Shown: positions 38,861 to 48,569, counted from the first letter of the stretch. The stretch is DNA of 64,000 nt from Paraburkholderia sp. SOS3 (GCF_001922345.1 NZ_CP018811.1:2604001-2668000); one strand, 5' to 3'. Made by a program: numbers and translations. Notes: generated from the sequence alone by a model not told the origin.

Positions 38861-39340
38861 TGAAGGTGCAGGCGCATGAAAGTTGAACAGGCAGGCGCAA
38901 GATCGCACGACAACGCGCCCGCATGGCCTGCAAATACTAGCGTAGGCTCGCGGACCGTGCAGCGTAGATGCCAGCGTGGCTTCGATACCTGGCGAATTCG
39001 ACCACCCCTGGTAGCCTCGCAAGCGATGCACGCGAGAGCAAAAACCCGTTCGCCAGCTAAAACCCGTTCACATCGGCCAAAAAACTCGCCTCGCACGCCT
39101 AACTAATCTCACAAAGCAAAGCGTCGGCCTCTGCGCCGCGCGCGAAGATGCTTCGCCCGACCCGCTGCAGCGCACCCGGCCAGCGCATCAGCAAAAGCGC
39201 GACAGTCCGCGCAATTCAGCGTGCGCGCAATCCGCACGCCCTCCCTGGAATAGAGCCAGAACGACGGATGTTTAAGAGGACAAGCCGCAGCACACGCAGG
39301 CGCGCAGGCGGCGGCCACCATCGTCCCAAGGAGAACGATC
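38861..39340. other. Intergenic region between MEKHA and nitrobindin-like genes (480 bp)
   Basis: It contains a short direct repeat, AAAACCCGTTC (at about 39042 and 39058), and the ribosome site AAGGAG at 39328-39333 for the next gene. No supported coding sequence or strong hairpin is seen. Confidence 0.4.
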
Positions 39341-40240
39341 ATGCTCCAGCGTTTCCGTCCCGGCCCCTCGCTGCAGGAACAGGTCGAGCAACTCGGCCTG
39401 CTCGCCGATCTGAGTGGCCGCTGGTCCGGCCGCGGCTTCAATCTGATCTCGCTGCCCGACTTCGATTCGACGCCGCCGAGCACAGGGCCGAAGCCTTTTC
39501 GCGTGCTGCTCTCCGCCACACACGAAACACTGGAGCTGGAGCCGATCGGCGCCCATGTTCCAAACCGCGGTTCGGAATCGCGAGGCACCCCCACAACCGG
39601 TCAACCGGACATCACCCTCTTCGGCCTGCGCTATCTGCAGCGGATCAATGACGTCGATTCGCACGAGCCATTGCATATCGAAAACGGCTTCTGGCTCAAT
39701 GTGCCATCGAGTGCGATTCCGAAGGAAGACCCGTCGATCGTGCGGCAAGGCTCGATTCCGCACGGCTCGTCGATTCTCGTGCAAGGCAAGGCCTTTGAAT
39801 CGCCGAACGGCAAGCCGCAATTCGCCACGCTAGACTCGACGCCGCATCGCAACCCGGCCGGCGCCGCACTCTCGAGCGCCTACCTCGAACCGCTGACCAG
39901 CGCGACACTGCCCCCGCGCATCACGAACAAGGATGCGGTGAAGAATCCGAATGTCGTGCTTGCCGATGCGATCCAGCCCTTCATCGAGCATCTGGCTGCC
40001 ACGACGGTCCTCACCGTATCGAGCAAGACAGCAGGCGGCGTGCTGAACATACCGTTCCTGCAGAACGCGACAAATAACAACGCAGCGGCCACGGCGGTCG
40101 AGGCAACCTTCTGGATCGAGACAGTGCAGCCCGAGCGCGGGCATCCGTTTCAGGTTCTGCAGTATTCCCAGACTGTCACGCTGAATTTTCTCGGCATCGA
40201 CTGGCCGCATATATCGGTGGCGACGTTGTATCGCCAATGA
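39341..40240 (+). CDS. Nitrobindin/FABP-like (possibly haem-binding) beta-barrel protein
   Basis: The 299-residue protein has LADLSGRWSGRGFNLISLPDF near the N-terminus, the type of LxGxWxGxG entry typical of nitrobindin/FABP-like barrels, and strand-rich sequence throughout, including LHIENGFWLNVPS and ATFWIETVQPERG. Related cyanobacterial and Burkholderia proteins have been annotated as haem-binding. No haem-ligand residue is clear to me, so ligand identity is open. AAGGAG lies 7 nt upstream of the ATG. No signal peptide is visible, so it should be cytoplasmic. Confidence 0.55.
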   Translation: MLQRFRPGPSLQEQVEQLGLLADLSGRWSGRGFNLISLPDFDSTPPSTGPKPFRVLLSATHETLELEPIGAHVPNRGSESRGTPTTGQPDITLFGLRYLQRINDVDSHEPLHIENGFWLNVPSSAIPKEDPSIVRQGSIPHGSSILVQGKAFESPNGKPQFATLDSTPHRNPAGAALSSAYLEPLTSATLPPRITNKDAVKNPNVVLADAIQPFIEHLAATTVLTVSSKTAGGVLNIPFLQNATNNNAAATAVEATFWIETVQPERGHPFQVLQYSQTVTLNFLGIDWPHISVATLYRQ

Positions 40241-40330
40241 GCGGCAAGTGACTCAAACGCGGCGCGGCATCGCTCGTCGCCCCATGCATCGATCGAGGCG
40301 CCCGCCCGCTTTGTCCAGTCGTTCCTTTTT

Positions 40331-40603
40331 CTAGTCTTTCGCGTCGGCTGCCGGGTCGTGCGCCATCGGTGGCTTGAAGTCCGGATCGACCTTGTCGTGC
40401 CGCGCCGGCCCGCTCGAACGGTCGCGCGAGCCCTCCTCTCGCGCACGTTTCGCCGCCGCGCGTGCAATTTCTTCAGCGTCCAGTTCGGCGAGCGGCGCTT
40501 CGGGACCGCCTGGCTCATCCATCGTGTTCGCGGGCTCGTTGGGCCGAATGTCCGCGCGTGCGCGCGACTGTGCGCGCGATGGCCGGCTCGATGCTCGTGT
40601 CAT
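40331..40603 (-). CDS. Small hydrophilic hypothetical protein
   Basis: A 90-residue, highly charged protein (Arg-rich start, then an acidic-basic helix LAELDAEEIARAAAKRAREE and a polar tail). No family is recognised. GAGGAG precedes the ATG by about 8 nt, which supports translation. It probably folds little. An AAGCGCTT palindrome lies 31 bp upstream. Confidence 0.5.
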   Translation of the reverse strand: MTRASSRPSRAQSRARADIRPNEPANTMDEPGGPEAPLAELDAEEIARAAAKRAREEGSRDRSSGPARHDKVDPDFKPPMAHDPAADAKD

Positions 40604-40819
40604 GGCGTTGCTCCTCGACGAAAAACACATTTGAAGCGCTTTAAATGCATTAGCGCGCACTGACAGCTACGCCACCACACGGCGCAATACCCATTCCCGT
40701 AAGCGCGCGGCACATGACGTGCTACGCATCGATGTTCGAGACTTCGGATCCGCAGTCGTTACGCTCAGGCGCCTGCGAGGCCCGCAAGCGCTTCCAATGC
40801 CTTCTCGCCTTTGACAACG

Positions 40820-41929
40820 ATGCCAAAAATCACCGCTCGGTCCGCCATGCGCTCAGTCGCCGTTTGCTGCACGGCGCTGCTGCTAGGGGCCTGTGCGCAC
40901 ATCGGCCCCGACCGGCTGCGCGCCGACCAGGTCGACTACGAGCGCGCGCTCGGCGAAGCGAAAAAGCGCGAAATTCTGACCGCAATCGTGCAACTCCGTT
41001 TCGCGGACGCACCGTCTTTTCTGACCGTCAGCCAGGTGATCGCCGCCTACAATATCGACGCATCGGCGCTTGCGACGCTGAATGCGGGGTCCGGCGCCCA
41101 GCCGAACTATGCGCTCGCGACCGGGCAGCTGTCGTACTCGAACCACCCGACCTTCACGTTCACGCCGACCACTGGCGACGCGTATGCGAGCGCCTATATC
41201 CGGCCGCTTGCGCCGTCGCTCGTGCTGCCGCTCGCCGAAGGCGGCATTCCGATCGACCTGCTGTTGCGCATCGTCGCGCAATCGATCGGCGGCTTGCAGA
41301 ACGGCTCCGCACTCGGCGGCGCAAACAGCGCCGGCACGCCGAAGTTCTTCCAGATGCTGCAAGCGCTGCGGCGTCTGCAGCTCGCCGGCGAACTCAACGT
41401 CGAATTGCGCAGCGACGACAAAGGCAGCAACAAAAACGGCGGCGGCGAACAGCACGTTTATCTTGTGATAGGCGCCGCGCAGACGACCGAGTCGTCGCTG
41501 GTCACGCCCGATCTGCGTTTTGTGCGCGACACGATGCATCTGTCGACGAAAACCAACCGGTACGAGATCGTCTACGGTCAGGCGTCGCCGGGCGGCGACC
41601 AGATCGCGATCCTCACGCGTTCGGTGCTCGGCATTCTGACCAACTTGGGCGCGCAGATCGAAGTGCCCGAAGCGAGTATCCGCAACGGCGCGACCAAGCC
41701 GACCGTGCCGCTCGTCGGCGGCGAGACGCGTCCGACGATCGTCGTGCACAGCGGCGATGCGCCGGGCGATAACGCGTATGTGGCGATTCGCTATGGCCGC
41801 TCGGTCTATTGGGTCGATCGTTCGGACTTCGATTCGAAATACGCGTTCACGGTGGTGCAGAATCTGATGGCGCTCGCCGAAAGCGATACGAACAGCAAGG
41901 CGCCGATCGTGACGATTCCGGCCAACTGA
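40820..41929 (+). CDS. Hypothetical lipoprotein
   Basis: A 369-residue protein with an N-terminal signal and lipobox: AVCCTALLLGAC, with Cys the probable lipidation site. Mature sequence begins AHIGPDRLRAD and continues with mixed helix-strand segments (KREILTAIVQLRFADAPSF, NRYEIVYGQAS, YVAIRYGRSVYWVDRSDF). No family is recognised. The ATG at 40820 gives the cleanest signal peptide; a TTG three codons upstream is possible. Anchoring in the outer membrane is an inference from the lipobox. Confidence 0.6.
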   Translation: MPKITARSAMRSVAVCCTALLLGACAHIGPDRLRADQVDYERALGEAKKREILTAIVQLRFADAPSFLTVSQVIAAYNIDASALATLNAGSGAQPNYALATGQLSYSNHPTFTFTPTTGDAYASAYIRPLAPSLVLPLAEGGIPIDLLLRIVAQSIGGLQNGSALGGANSAGTPKFFQMLQALRRLQLAGELNVELRSDDKGSNKNGGGEQHVYLVIGAAQTTESSLVTPDLRFVRDTMHLSTKTNRYEIVYGQASPGGDQIAILTRSVLGILTNLGAQIEVPEASIRNGATKPTVPLVGGETRPTIVVHSGDAPGDNAYVAIRYGRSVYWVDRSDFDSKYAFTVVQNLMALAESDTNSKAPIVTIPAN

Positions 41930-41958
41930 CGCGCGGCCGCCGTCCGGCAGCCGCTCGT

Positions 41959-44025
41959 TCACCGTCCTTGCCGCGTGCGCGCGATCGTATGCATGAGTTC
42001 GATCAGCGCATCGGGGCTCACGGGCTTCACGAGGTGATGGGCAAAACCCGATGCGCGCGAGCGCGCGAAATCTTCGGGCTGGCTAAAGCCTGTCAACGCA
42101 ATCAGCACCGGACAGACGCGCTGCGATTGCGCCGCCAGATGCCGTGCAATCTCGTGGCCGCTCATGCCCGGCAATGCGATGTCGAGCAGCGCGACGTCGG
42201 GGTCGAACTGCTCCGCAAGCGCAAGCGCCGCCGGACCGTCGGCCGCCGTGCGCGTGTCGTGCATGTCGAGCACGAGCGCGAGCGACTCGGCCGCATCGCG
42301 ATTGTCGTCGACGATCAGAATACGAAGCCGTCTTTCCGGCACGTCGGCATAACGGCGGTCCGCATAGTGCTCGCCCGCAAGCGGCGTATCGGCTGGCGAC
42401 ACAGTGGCCGGCACCGGCGTCCCGGCAAGCGGCAGCGTGATCGAAAATTCGCAGCCCTTGCCGACGCCGTCGCTTGCCACCGAGATCGTGCCGCCATGCA
42501 TGTCGATGAGCTTGCGCGCGACGAACAGGCCGATGCCGAGACCGTCGCGCGCGCGGCCCGCGGGCGGCGTCGCCTGCATAAACAGGTCGAACAGCGCCGG
42601 CAGCTCGGCCGCTGCGACGCCGATGCCGCTGTCCTTCACCGCGACGCGCGCGCGGCCGTTCACGACTTCCGCGCGGATATGGATCTCGCCACCGTCGTCC
42701 GTGTATTTGATTGCGTTGTCGACGAGGTTCGACAGGATCTGCGTGAGCCGGGTGCGGTCGCCATCGACCGGAATCGGCGTCGCGCGCGTGTTCAGAAAAA
42801 TGCGATGGCGTCGTTGCCCGGCGGCCGGTCCGTTGATTTCCATCGCGCGGCCGATCGCATCGCGCAGATCGAGCACTTCGCGCTTCAGGTTGATGCGGCC
42901 CGTCGTGATGCGCGAGACGTCGAGCAGATCGTCGATCAGATGCGAGAGGTGGTGGCTTTGCCGCTCGAGCACCGCCTGCACCCAGCGGATTTTCGGCGGC
43001 AGGTTTTCGCTATCCTGCTTCAGCACATGCGCGGCGTTGCGGATCGGCGCGAGCGGATTGCGCAGTTCGTGCGCAAGCGTCGCGAGAAACACGTCCTTGC
43101 GCCGGTCCGCTTCCCTGAGCGCTTCCTGCGCATTGGCTCGCGCGGTGATATCGGCGAGCGTGCCGACGAACGAATGCCGCATGCCGTGCGCGTCGTAGCG
43201 GAAGCGTCCGTGCATTTCGAGCACGCGCAGCGCGCGGTCGCCGATGCGAAATGCGCGAAACACGGTATGGAACGGCCGGTGTGCCTGCTCGTCGGCGCGA
43301 TAGCGCTCGACGAACGCGGCGGCGTCGTCCGGGTGCATGAAATCGCGCATGAAGGCTTCGTTCGTGAGCGGCCCGACGTCGATCGGCTGCCCCGTAATTT
43401 CAAACATCCGCGCGTTTTCCCACACGCCCGAGCGCGTCCCCGCATTCCATTCGAAGATGCCGAGGCCGGCCGCGCCCGCCGCGATGCGCAGCCGCTCGTC
43501 GCTTTCCTGGCGCGCGGCCAGCGCGCGGTCGCGCTCGCGCAGCGACGCGCCGATGCGCTGGTTCTGTTCGTCGAGCAACTGGCGGATCGCGCCGTGGATC
43601 GTCGCGCTGAAAAAGCTTTCGATCGTCCGATGCGCGCCCGCCTGTTCGGCGCGCGGCGACAGCGTGTTCGCGAAGTACTCGCGCACGACGTGCTGGACGC
43701 TGACCTGCAGCAGATCGAGCTCGCGATAGAGTTCGTCGAGCTGGTAGCCGTGCATCCAGCGCTTGCGCGCGTACTGGCGCGCATCGAAATCGATCCGCGC
43801 ATCGAGCGCGGAATTCGGCACCGCGGTCAGCGCGGAGCAGATCTCGTCATAGAGCTGCGGGAGCAGATCGATCAGTTGCCGGTTCGTCAGCCGGTCGGCC
43901 GGCTCGATCGACGGGTCGGAGCGGACTGCGCGCAGCCAGCGGCGGGTAACGCGCCAGCGCTTGAAGCGAATGTGCAGCGCGAGATCCGCATACGGCCCGG
44001 CTTCGGGCGCTATTGTCGTGTTCAA
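41959..44025 (-). CDS. Hybrid sensor histidine kinase with RsbRD-type N-terminus and receiver domain
   Basis: A 688-residue cytoplasmic protein. An N-terminal RsbRD-like domain at about 20-150 (WLRAVRSDPSIEPADRL, LPQLYDEICSAL), a PAS domain at about 175-300, a histidine kinase with LATLAHELRNPLAPIRNA (phospho-His near 318) and ATP-binding core (LSNLVDNAIKYTD, GLGIGLFVARKL), and a C-terminal receiver near 555-680 with RILIVDDNRDA and phospho-Asp in LLDIALPGMSG. It has no membrane helix. Phosphate may be relayed to a separate partner not encoded in this window. Confidence 0.88.
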   Translation of the reverse strand: MNTTIAPEAGPYADLALHIRFKRWRVTRRWLRAVRSDPSIEPADRLTNRQLIDLLPQLYDEICSALTAVPNSALDARIDFDARQYARKRWMHGYQLDELYRELDLLQVSVQHVVREYFANTLSPRAEQAGAHRTIESFFSATIHGAIRQLLDEQNQRIGASLRERDRALAARQESDERLRIAAGAAGLGIFEWNAGTRSGVWENARMFEITGQPIDVGPLTNEAFMRDFMHPDDAAAFVERYRADEQAHRPFHTVFRAFRIGDRALRVLEMHGRFRYDAHGMRHSFVGTLADITARANAQEALREADRRKDVFLATLAHELRNPLAPIRNAAHVLKQDSENLPPKIRWVQAVLERQSHHLSHLIDDLLDVSRITTGRINLKREVLDLRDAIGRAMEINGPAAGQRRHRIFLNTRATPIPVDGDRTRLTQILSNLVDNAIKYTDDGGEIHIRAEVVNGRARVAVKDSGIGVAAAELPALFDLFMQATPPAGRARDGLGIGLFVARKLIDMHGGTISVASDGVGKGCEFSITLPLAGTPVPATVSPADTPLAGEHYADRRYADVPERRLRILIVDDNRDAAESLALVLDMHDTRTAADGPAALALAEQFDPDVALLDIALPGMSGHEIARHLAAQSQRVCPVLIALTGFSQPEDFARSRASGFAHHLVKPVSPDALIELMHTIARTRQGR

Positions 44026-44332
44026 GCGTGAGTCATGCGATGTTGCGTCGAGTTCCCGAACATATCACGCGGACGCGGTCGGAGTTTTGACGAATGCGAA
44101 CCGTGTTTCCGGCAAACGACACATTAGCCGGGGTTTCGGTGCCGAACGCCGCGCACGGCCCGGCTTTCTTGCCGCCTTCCCCCGGCTTTCCTGCGCGGTG
44201 CGAGTACCGATAAGCGGTACGACCCTTGCTTGCGAAACGATATCGCCACGGTCGATTCGTCAGGTATCGGCCCGCGCGCCGCCTTCCGTGCCGTTCTCAA
44301 ACCCATTTTTTCCCGCGAGGCCCAACGCGCTC
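44026..44332. other. Intergenic region upstream of the antiporter (307 bp)
   Basis: Divergent promoters for the hybrid kinase and the antiporter must lie here. An in-frame open stretch leads into the antiporter but lacks family features before 44333. No clear boxes are visible. Confidence 0.4.
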
Positions 44333-45703
44333 ATGACCCTCGAAGCGACGTGGTATCTGATTATCGGCGGCCTGCTGATCGCAATGGCACTGGCGCGCAA
44401 GCTGATAGCGCATCTGCCGATGACGGGCGCGATGGTCTATCTGGCAGTCGGCTTCGCGCTGGGCCCGGCGGGCGCAGGGATGCTGACGTTCGACGTCGCG
44501 AGCGGCGCGTCGGTGCTGCGCATCGTGACCGAAGCGGGACTCGTCATCTCGCTCTTCGCAATCGGCATGCACCTGCGCGTGCCGCTGCGCGACCGCTTGT
44601 GGTGGCTGCCGCTGCGCCTCGGCGTCGGCGCCATGCTGCTGACGATCGCGGCGATGACCGCGATCGGGTATTACGGGCTCGGCCTCGCGCCAGGTCTCGC
44701 GCTGATCGTCGCCGCGGCGCTCGCGCCGACCGATCCGGTGCTCGCCAACGAACTGCGTCCGCGTGCCGCCGGCGATTCGGAGCCGCTGCGCTTCGCCCTG
44801 TCCGGCGAAGGCGGCTGCAATGACGGCGCCGCGTGGCCGTTCATGCTGCTCGGTCTCGCGCTTTGCGGCGTCGAGGTCGGCGGCACAGCCGATGCGATCG
44901 GTGCAAACGGCGGCGGCGCAGGCGGTTCGATGGAGTCCATCGTCAGTTTCACCGGCTTCGCGGCGAGCGTCGCATGGGGCATCGCGAGCGCGCTTGCGAT
45001 CGGCTGGGCGCTCGGCGCCGGTGTCGTTGCGCTCGTTACGCGCTTGCGGCTGCGTTTCGATCTCGCACTCGGCGTCGAAGGCTTTCTTGCGCTCGGCCTC
45101 ATGTCCGCGTGCTACGGCGCCGCGCAACTCGTGCATGGCTATGCGTTCGTGGCGGTCTTCGTCGCCGGTGTCGCGTTGCGGCATCAGGAATTGCGCGCGA
45201 CCGGTACGCATACCGTGCCGACGGCCGCGCTCGAAAAGGTCGAGCGCGGCGAGCGAAACAAAGCTGCGCGCTCGCCGGAACTCGCGCACGCATTTATAGC
45301 GGAATCGATGATGGCCTTCGCGGTCGAGGTCGAACAGACGGTCGAGCTCGTGCTGATGCTGCTGATCGGCAGCGTCGTGTCCGCGCATTGGCGCGAACTG
45401 CTCGACTGGCGCGCCGTGTGGCCCGCGCTCGCGTTGCTGTTCGTCGTGCGGCCGCTGTGCACGCTCGTGGCGCTGGCCGGTTCGAGTGCGACCTGGCCCC
45501 AGCGGTTGCTCGCCGGATGGCTCGGCATTCGCGGCGTCGGCGCGTTTTACTACCTGCTGTTTGCCATCGAGCGACTGCACCGCGTCGCGCAAGATGCGGC
45601 GCTCGCAGTCGTCATGGCTGCAATCGTCGGGTCGGTGCTGCTGCACGGCGTGTCGGCGACGCTGCTGCTCGACCGCTATCTGCGTGCTCCGCGCGAGCCG
45701 TGA
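44333..45703 (+). CDS. CPA1-type Na+/H+ antiporter (sodium:proton)
   Basis: A 456-residue inner-membrane protein with 12 or so helices that exchanges cations for protons. Family marks are LAPTDPVLANEL (the conserved TDPV), GEGGCNDGAAWP (the ion-binding Asn-Asp) and a later charged loop before GIRGVGAFYYL. No large cytoplasmic C-terminal regulatory domain is present. The ATG at 44333 starts the first helix after a short leader; GCGAGG lies upstream. Cation preference cannot be read from sequence. Confidence 0.85.
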   Translation: MTLEATWYLIIGGLLIAMALARKLIAHLPMTGAMVYLAVGFALGPAGAGMLTFDVASGASVLRIVTEAGLVISLFAIGMHLRVPLRDRLWWLPLRLGVGAMLLTIAAMTAIGYYGLGLAPGLALIVAAALAPTDPVLANELRPRAAGDSEPLRFALSGEGGCNDGAAWPFMLLGLALCGVEVGGTADAIGANGGGAGGSMESIVSFTGFAASVAWGIASALAIGWALGAGVVALVTRLRLRFDLALGVEGFLALGLMSACYGAAQLVHGYAFVAVFVAGVALRHQELRATGTHTVPTAALEKVERGERNKAARSPELAHAFIAESMMAFAVEVEQTVELVLMLLIGSVVSAHWRELLDWRAVWPALALLFVVRPLCTLVALAGSSATWPQRLLAGWLGIRGVGAFYYLLFAIERLHRVAQDAALAVVMAAIVGSVLLHGVSATLLLDRYLRAPREP

Positions 45704-45753
45704 GAGGTCGCTGCGATGCGCGAACCGCGAACCGCGATGCGCGTAGCGGCCTG

Positions 45754-45779
45754 CGCGCAACGGTGCAACCGCTTGCGCG
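45754..45779. terminator. Hairpin between convergent genes (terminator-like)
   Basis: CGCGCAA-CGGT pairs with ACCG-C-TTGCGCG around a GCA loop, an 11-bp stem with one bulged base. It sits between the antiporter and the minus-strand small gene, as a bidirectional terminator would, but lacks a U-run. Confidence 0.4.
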
Positions 45780-45828
45780 ACGGTTCGACTCGCGCATACG
45801 GCTTGCGCGTGCGACTCATATGTGCGCG

Positions 45829-46110
45829 CTAAGCCTCGGGATTCTGCAGATCGCCGGTCACTACGTTTTCGCCATAGCGCTGTGCGGCTTCACGCGCTTC
45901 CCGGCCGCTGTCGAACGGGCCGATATCGGGCGCGCCGGCGAACGGAAACAGAAGCCGCCCGTCGGTCTTGCGCACGACTTTCAGCAGTCCGACGAATGCG
46001 CCTTCGGTCGTCCGGCGATACGTTGCATAGATCTCATAGTCCGTTTTCGATTCGGCACGCGAAGTCGCGGAGTCTCGCGACTTGGGGAAAATCATTCGTG
46101 GCCTCGTCAT
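45829..46110 (-). CDS. Small conserved hypothetical protein (Burkholderiaceae type)
   Basis: A 93-residue protein with a strand-rich core (DYEIYATYRRTTEGAFVGLL, KVVRKTDGRLLFPF) and a helix (GREAREAAQRYGENVV). I believe it belongs to a small Burkholderia-restricted family (perhaps DUF6723), from memory only. GGAG lies about 8 nt upstream of the ATG. No function is known. Confidence 0.6.
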   Translation of the reverse strand: MTRPRMIFPKSRDSATSRAESKTDYEIYATYRRTTEGAFVGLLKVVRKTDGRLLFPFAGAPDIGPFDSGREAREAAQRYGENVVTGDLQNPEA

Positions 46111-46537
46111 TTTGCCGCTCCGGATCGATACGCACGCCGACGTCCCCGCCGGCAGAAAGGGCTTTGCAAACGATCCGCAAGCGATGTGCCCGTGCGGCGT
46201 GCGTGGTGGACCCGTCGTCGCCGCGACGCGCCGGGAGCGCCGGATGCGCCATATTCAGCACACGCCGCGCGTTGCGCCCGCTCGCCCGTCAACGGACCGC
46301 GCAGCGCGCCGGCCGAGGGTTGGCGCAATGGCGCGAAAAGTTACACCGCTTGAGTATGTTTGCAACGCGCCGCAGGCGGGCCGGTCGTTCGGCAGGCAGG
46401 CGGCCGGTCGTTAGACAGGCAGACCGGTTACTCGCCGCAGCCCGATCGTGCGACAGGCAGGCCGATCGTAAGTCCAACTACGCGCGTGGCACACTGTCCG
46501 TACCGTCTATCACCGCAGCGACGGGAGCCGAAATATC
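46111..46537. other. Intergenic region with CAGGC-rich degenerate repeats (427 bp)
   Basis: Between the small hypothetical and the phosphoribosyltransferase. Its right part holds the GC-rich repeats described separately, then a GGGAG ribosome site before the ATG at 46538. No supported gene is seen. Confidence 0.4.
46373..46470. repeat. Degenerate CAGGC/GGCCGGTCGTT repeats
   Basis: At least four imperfect copies of a roughly 20-bp unit (GCAGGC followed by GGCCGGTCGTT or GGCCGATCG) occur in the 100 bp upstream of the phosphoribosyltransferase. They look like decayed tandem repeats. They could bind a regulator, but the irregular spacing argues against a tight operator. Confidence 0.5.
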
Positions 46538-47197
46538 ATGGAGCGTACATTTACCGATCGCGCCGAGGCCGGCCACACACTGGCGAATCTGCTCGACGCC
46601 TATGCGCATCGCAACGACGTCATCGTGCTCGCGCTGCCGCGCGGCGGCGTGCCGGTCGCGTTCGAAGTCGCGCGTACGCTCGGCGTGACGCTCGACCTGC
46701 TCGCGGTCCGCAAGCTCGGCGTGCCATGGCACGGCGAGCTTGCAATGGGCGCCGTCGCATCGGGCGGCGCGCTGTACGTCGACGAAGCGCTCGTACGCGA
46801 GATCGGATTGACGCAGGCCGCGTTCGATCGCGTCCTCGCGAGCGAGCGCGCCGAACTCGAGCGGCGCGAACGGTCGTACCGTGCTCGATTCCAGGCGCCG
46901 TGTGAGATTCAAGGCCGCATCGCGATCGTCGTCGACGACGGCGTGGCCACCGGCGCGTCGATGAAAGCCGCGGTGCGTGCGTTGCGCGCGCGCCGGCCCG
47001 CAAGAATCGTCGCTGCACTACCGGTCGCGCCGCCCGGTGCGGCAAGGCGGCTCGAAGAGGAGGTCGACGAATTCGTCTGCGCACTGACGCCGGCGAACTT
47101 CTACGCGGTCGGCCAGTTTTACGCCGACTTCAGCGAGACGACCGATGACGACGTGCGGGCGCTGCTCGCGCAGACCGGCCCGCGCGGCACGATATGA
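46538..47197 (+). CDS. Phosphoribosyltransferase-domain protein
   Basis: A 219-residue type I phosphoribosyltransferase. The PRPP-binding motif is IVVDDGVATGASM; other conserved parts are VLALPRGGVPVAFEVARTL and LDLLAVRKLGVPWHGELAMG. Proteins of this group are often annotated with a predicted phosphoribosyltransferase domain without known base, and some act in stress or dienelactone-hydrolase-linked operons. GGGAG precedes the ATG. The substrate is unknown. Confidence 0.8.
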   Translation: MERTFTDRAEAGHTLANLLDAYAHRNDVIVLALPRGGVPVAFEVARTLGVTLDLLAVRKLGVPWHGELAMGAVASGGALYVDEALVREIGLTQAAFDRVLASERAELERRERSYRARFQAPCEIQGRIAIVVDDGVATGASMKAAVRALRARRPARIVAALPVAPPGAARRLEEEVDEFVCALTPANFYAVGQFYADFSETTDDDVRALLAQTGPRGTI

Positions 47198-47302
47198 AGC
47201 GCCGCTTCAATTGATGCGACAGTTCAGCGCGGGCAGCACGCCCGGCCACGTTGCAAGGCAACGCCGCGCGTTGCAGGCAGGCATCGAGCGAAGCGCCGTG
47301 AT

Positions 47303-48256
47303 TCAGAACGCGCGCGTGCGCGGCGTCAGGAACGACTTCGCCATGATCAGCAGGTGGAAATAAAACCGGCGGCTAAAGCCATAGTTGTACGCGGACAGAT
47401 GCGAAAGCGCGAGCTTGAGGCTCTCGAGCGGCGCATGATTGCGCGCGTGGATCGACACGACGATCGGCACCATGCGCCGCAGCGCAAGCCGGCGCGCCGG
47501 TTCGAGTTGCGGCGGCAGCGCAAGCGCGCGCAGGAAGTTATACGCGACGAGCGTCGAGGCGCTCGTCGAGGCGCGCGTCGTCGTCGTAATCGAGACCTCG
47601 GTCTGGCGGTTGTACGACACGTACTCGTTCAGATAGACCACGCCTTTCGCCGCAAGGCAAATCTCGGTACCGAACACGTAATCGCAGGCGACGCCATTCT
47701 GTTCCCGGTAGCCGATGCGCTTGACGAGATCCGCGTCGGCCATCCAGCCGTTATTCGGGAACATCTGGACCAGGCCGGTTCGGCCCGGCTGCTTTTGCAG
47801 TCCGGCCGCGTCGCGCGTGCGGTGATAGGCGCGATTCAGATGCTCGCTCGCGGCGGGAAGCACGGTGCCGCGCGAGTCGGTCACGTACTGGTCGCCGAAC
47901 GCGACCTGAACGTCCGGATACGTGCTCCACGCCGAAAGCATCCGCTCGAGCGCGTTTTCGACAAGGAAATCGTCGTCGTGGATCAGCAGAATCCTGTCGC
48001 CGGTGGCGCGCGCGAAGAGACTCTCGACGTTGCGCGCCTGCCCGAGCGAAGGTGTGTTTTTCACATAGCGCACGCGCGGATCGGCCGCATATCGCGCTTC
48101 GATCAGCGACTGCGTGCGATCGTCTTTGGAGTCGTCGCCGATCAGCACCTCGATGTTCGCGTGCGTTTGCGACAGACATGAATCGAGACACTGTCCGATC
48201 AGTTCAGGACGCTGATAGGTCGGCACGCAAATCGAGACCTTGCTTCGTGTTGTCAT
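47303..48256 (-). CDS. Family 2 glycosyltransferase
   Basis: A 317-residue GT-A enzyme. The nucleotide-sugar site shows VSICVPTYQRPELIGQCLDS and IEVLIGDDSKDDRTQ, with the metal-binding acidic motif in LLIHDDDFLVEN. No membrane anchor is obvious, so it probably acts at the cytoplasmic face of the membrane. It begins the polysaccharide region and is divergent from another glycosyltransferase. Sugar donor and acceptor cannot be predicted. Confidence 0.85.
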   Translation of the reverse strand: MTTRSKVSICVPTYQRPELIGQCLDSCLSQTHANIEVLIGDDSKDDRTQSLIEARYAADPRVRYVKNTPSLGQARNVESLFARATGDRILLIHDDDFLVENALERMLSAWSTYPDVQVAFGDQYVTDSRGTVLPAASEHLNRAYHRTRDAAGLQKQPGRTGLVQMFPNNGWMADADLVKRIGYREQNGVACDYVFGTEICLAAKGVVYLNEYVSYNRQTEVSITTTTRASTSASTLVAYNFLRALALPPQLEPARRLALRRMVPIVVSIHARNHAPLESLKLALSHLSAYNYGFSRRFYFHLLIMAKSFLTPRTRAF

Positions 48257-48569
48257 GAATGCGATCCCTCCGCTTTCATCATGCCATTGTCAACCGCTGC
48301 TTTATGACGTCGCCATAAAAATCAGCGTGCCCGAGTATGATTCGACGCCGCAAACGCGTCAACGCAAGCAACAATTTGTTTATTTTTCGTTTATCGGCCG
48401 ATTAATTTTTTTCTTAGACTAGGCTTGGCGTGTCATTGCCGGGAAGGCTCGCGTGGCATGCCCCGCCTGCTCCCGCGCGTGATCGATGCATTGCGATGCA
48501 TTGCAGGCGCCGCGAAAAGCGGCGTCGCATTTTTACCCGGCGCGTCAATTGACTCACGGTAATTTCTAT
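48257..48569. other. AT-rich divergent promoter region between two glycosyltransferases (313 bp)
   Basis: The core (about 48300-48420) is markedly AT-rich against its neighbours, with runs such as TTATTTTTCGTTTATC and TTAATTTTTTTC. This suits promoters and perhaps H-NS-type silencing. I cannot fix a -10/-35 pair with confidence. Confidence 0.45.

Noticed and set aside
40634..40641. An AAGCGCTT palindrome before the small hypothetical gene, like the one at 12406
   Set aside because: Only 8 bp and with different flanks; a second copy by chance is not surprising at this GC content.
41809..44031. A plus-strand open frame opposite the hybrid kinase
   Set aside because: Shadow frame with no domains.
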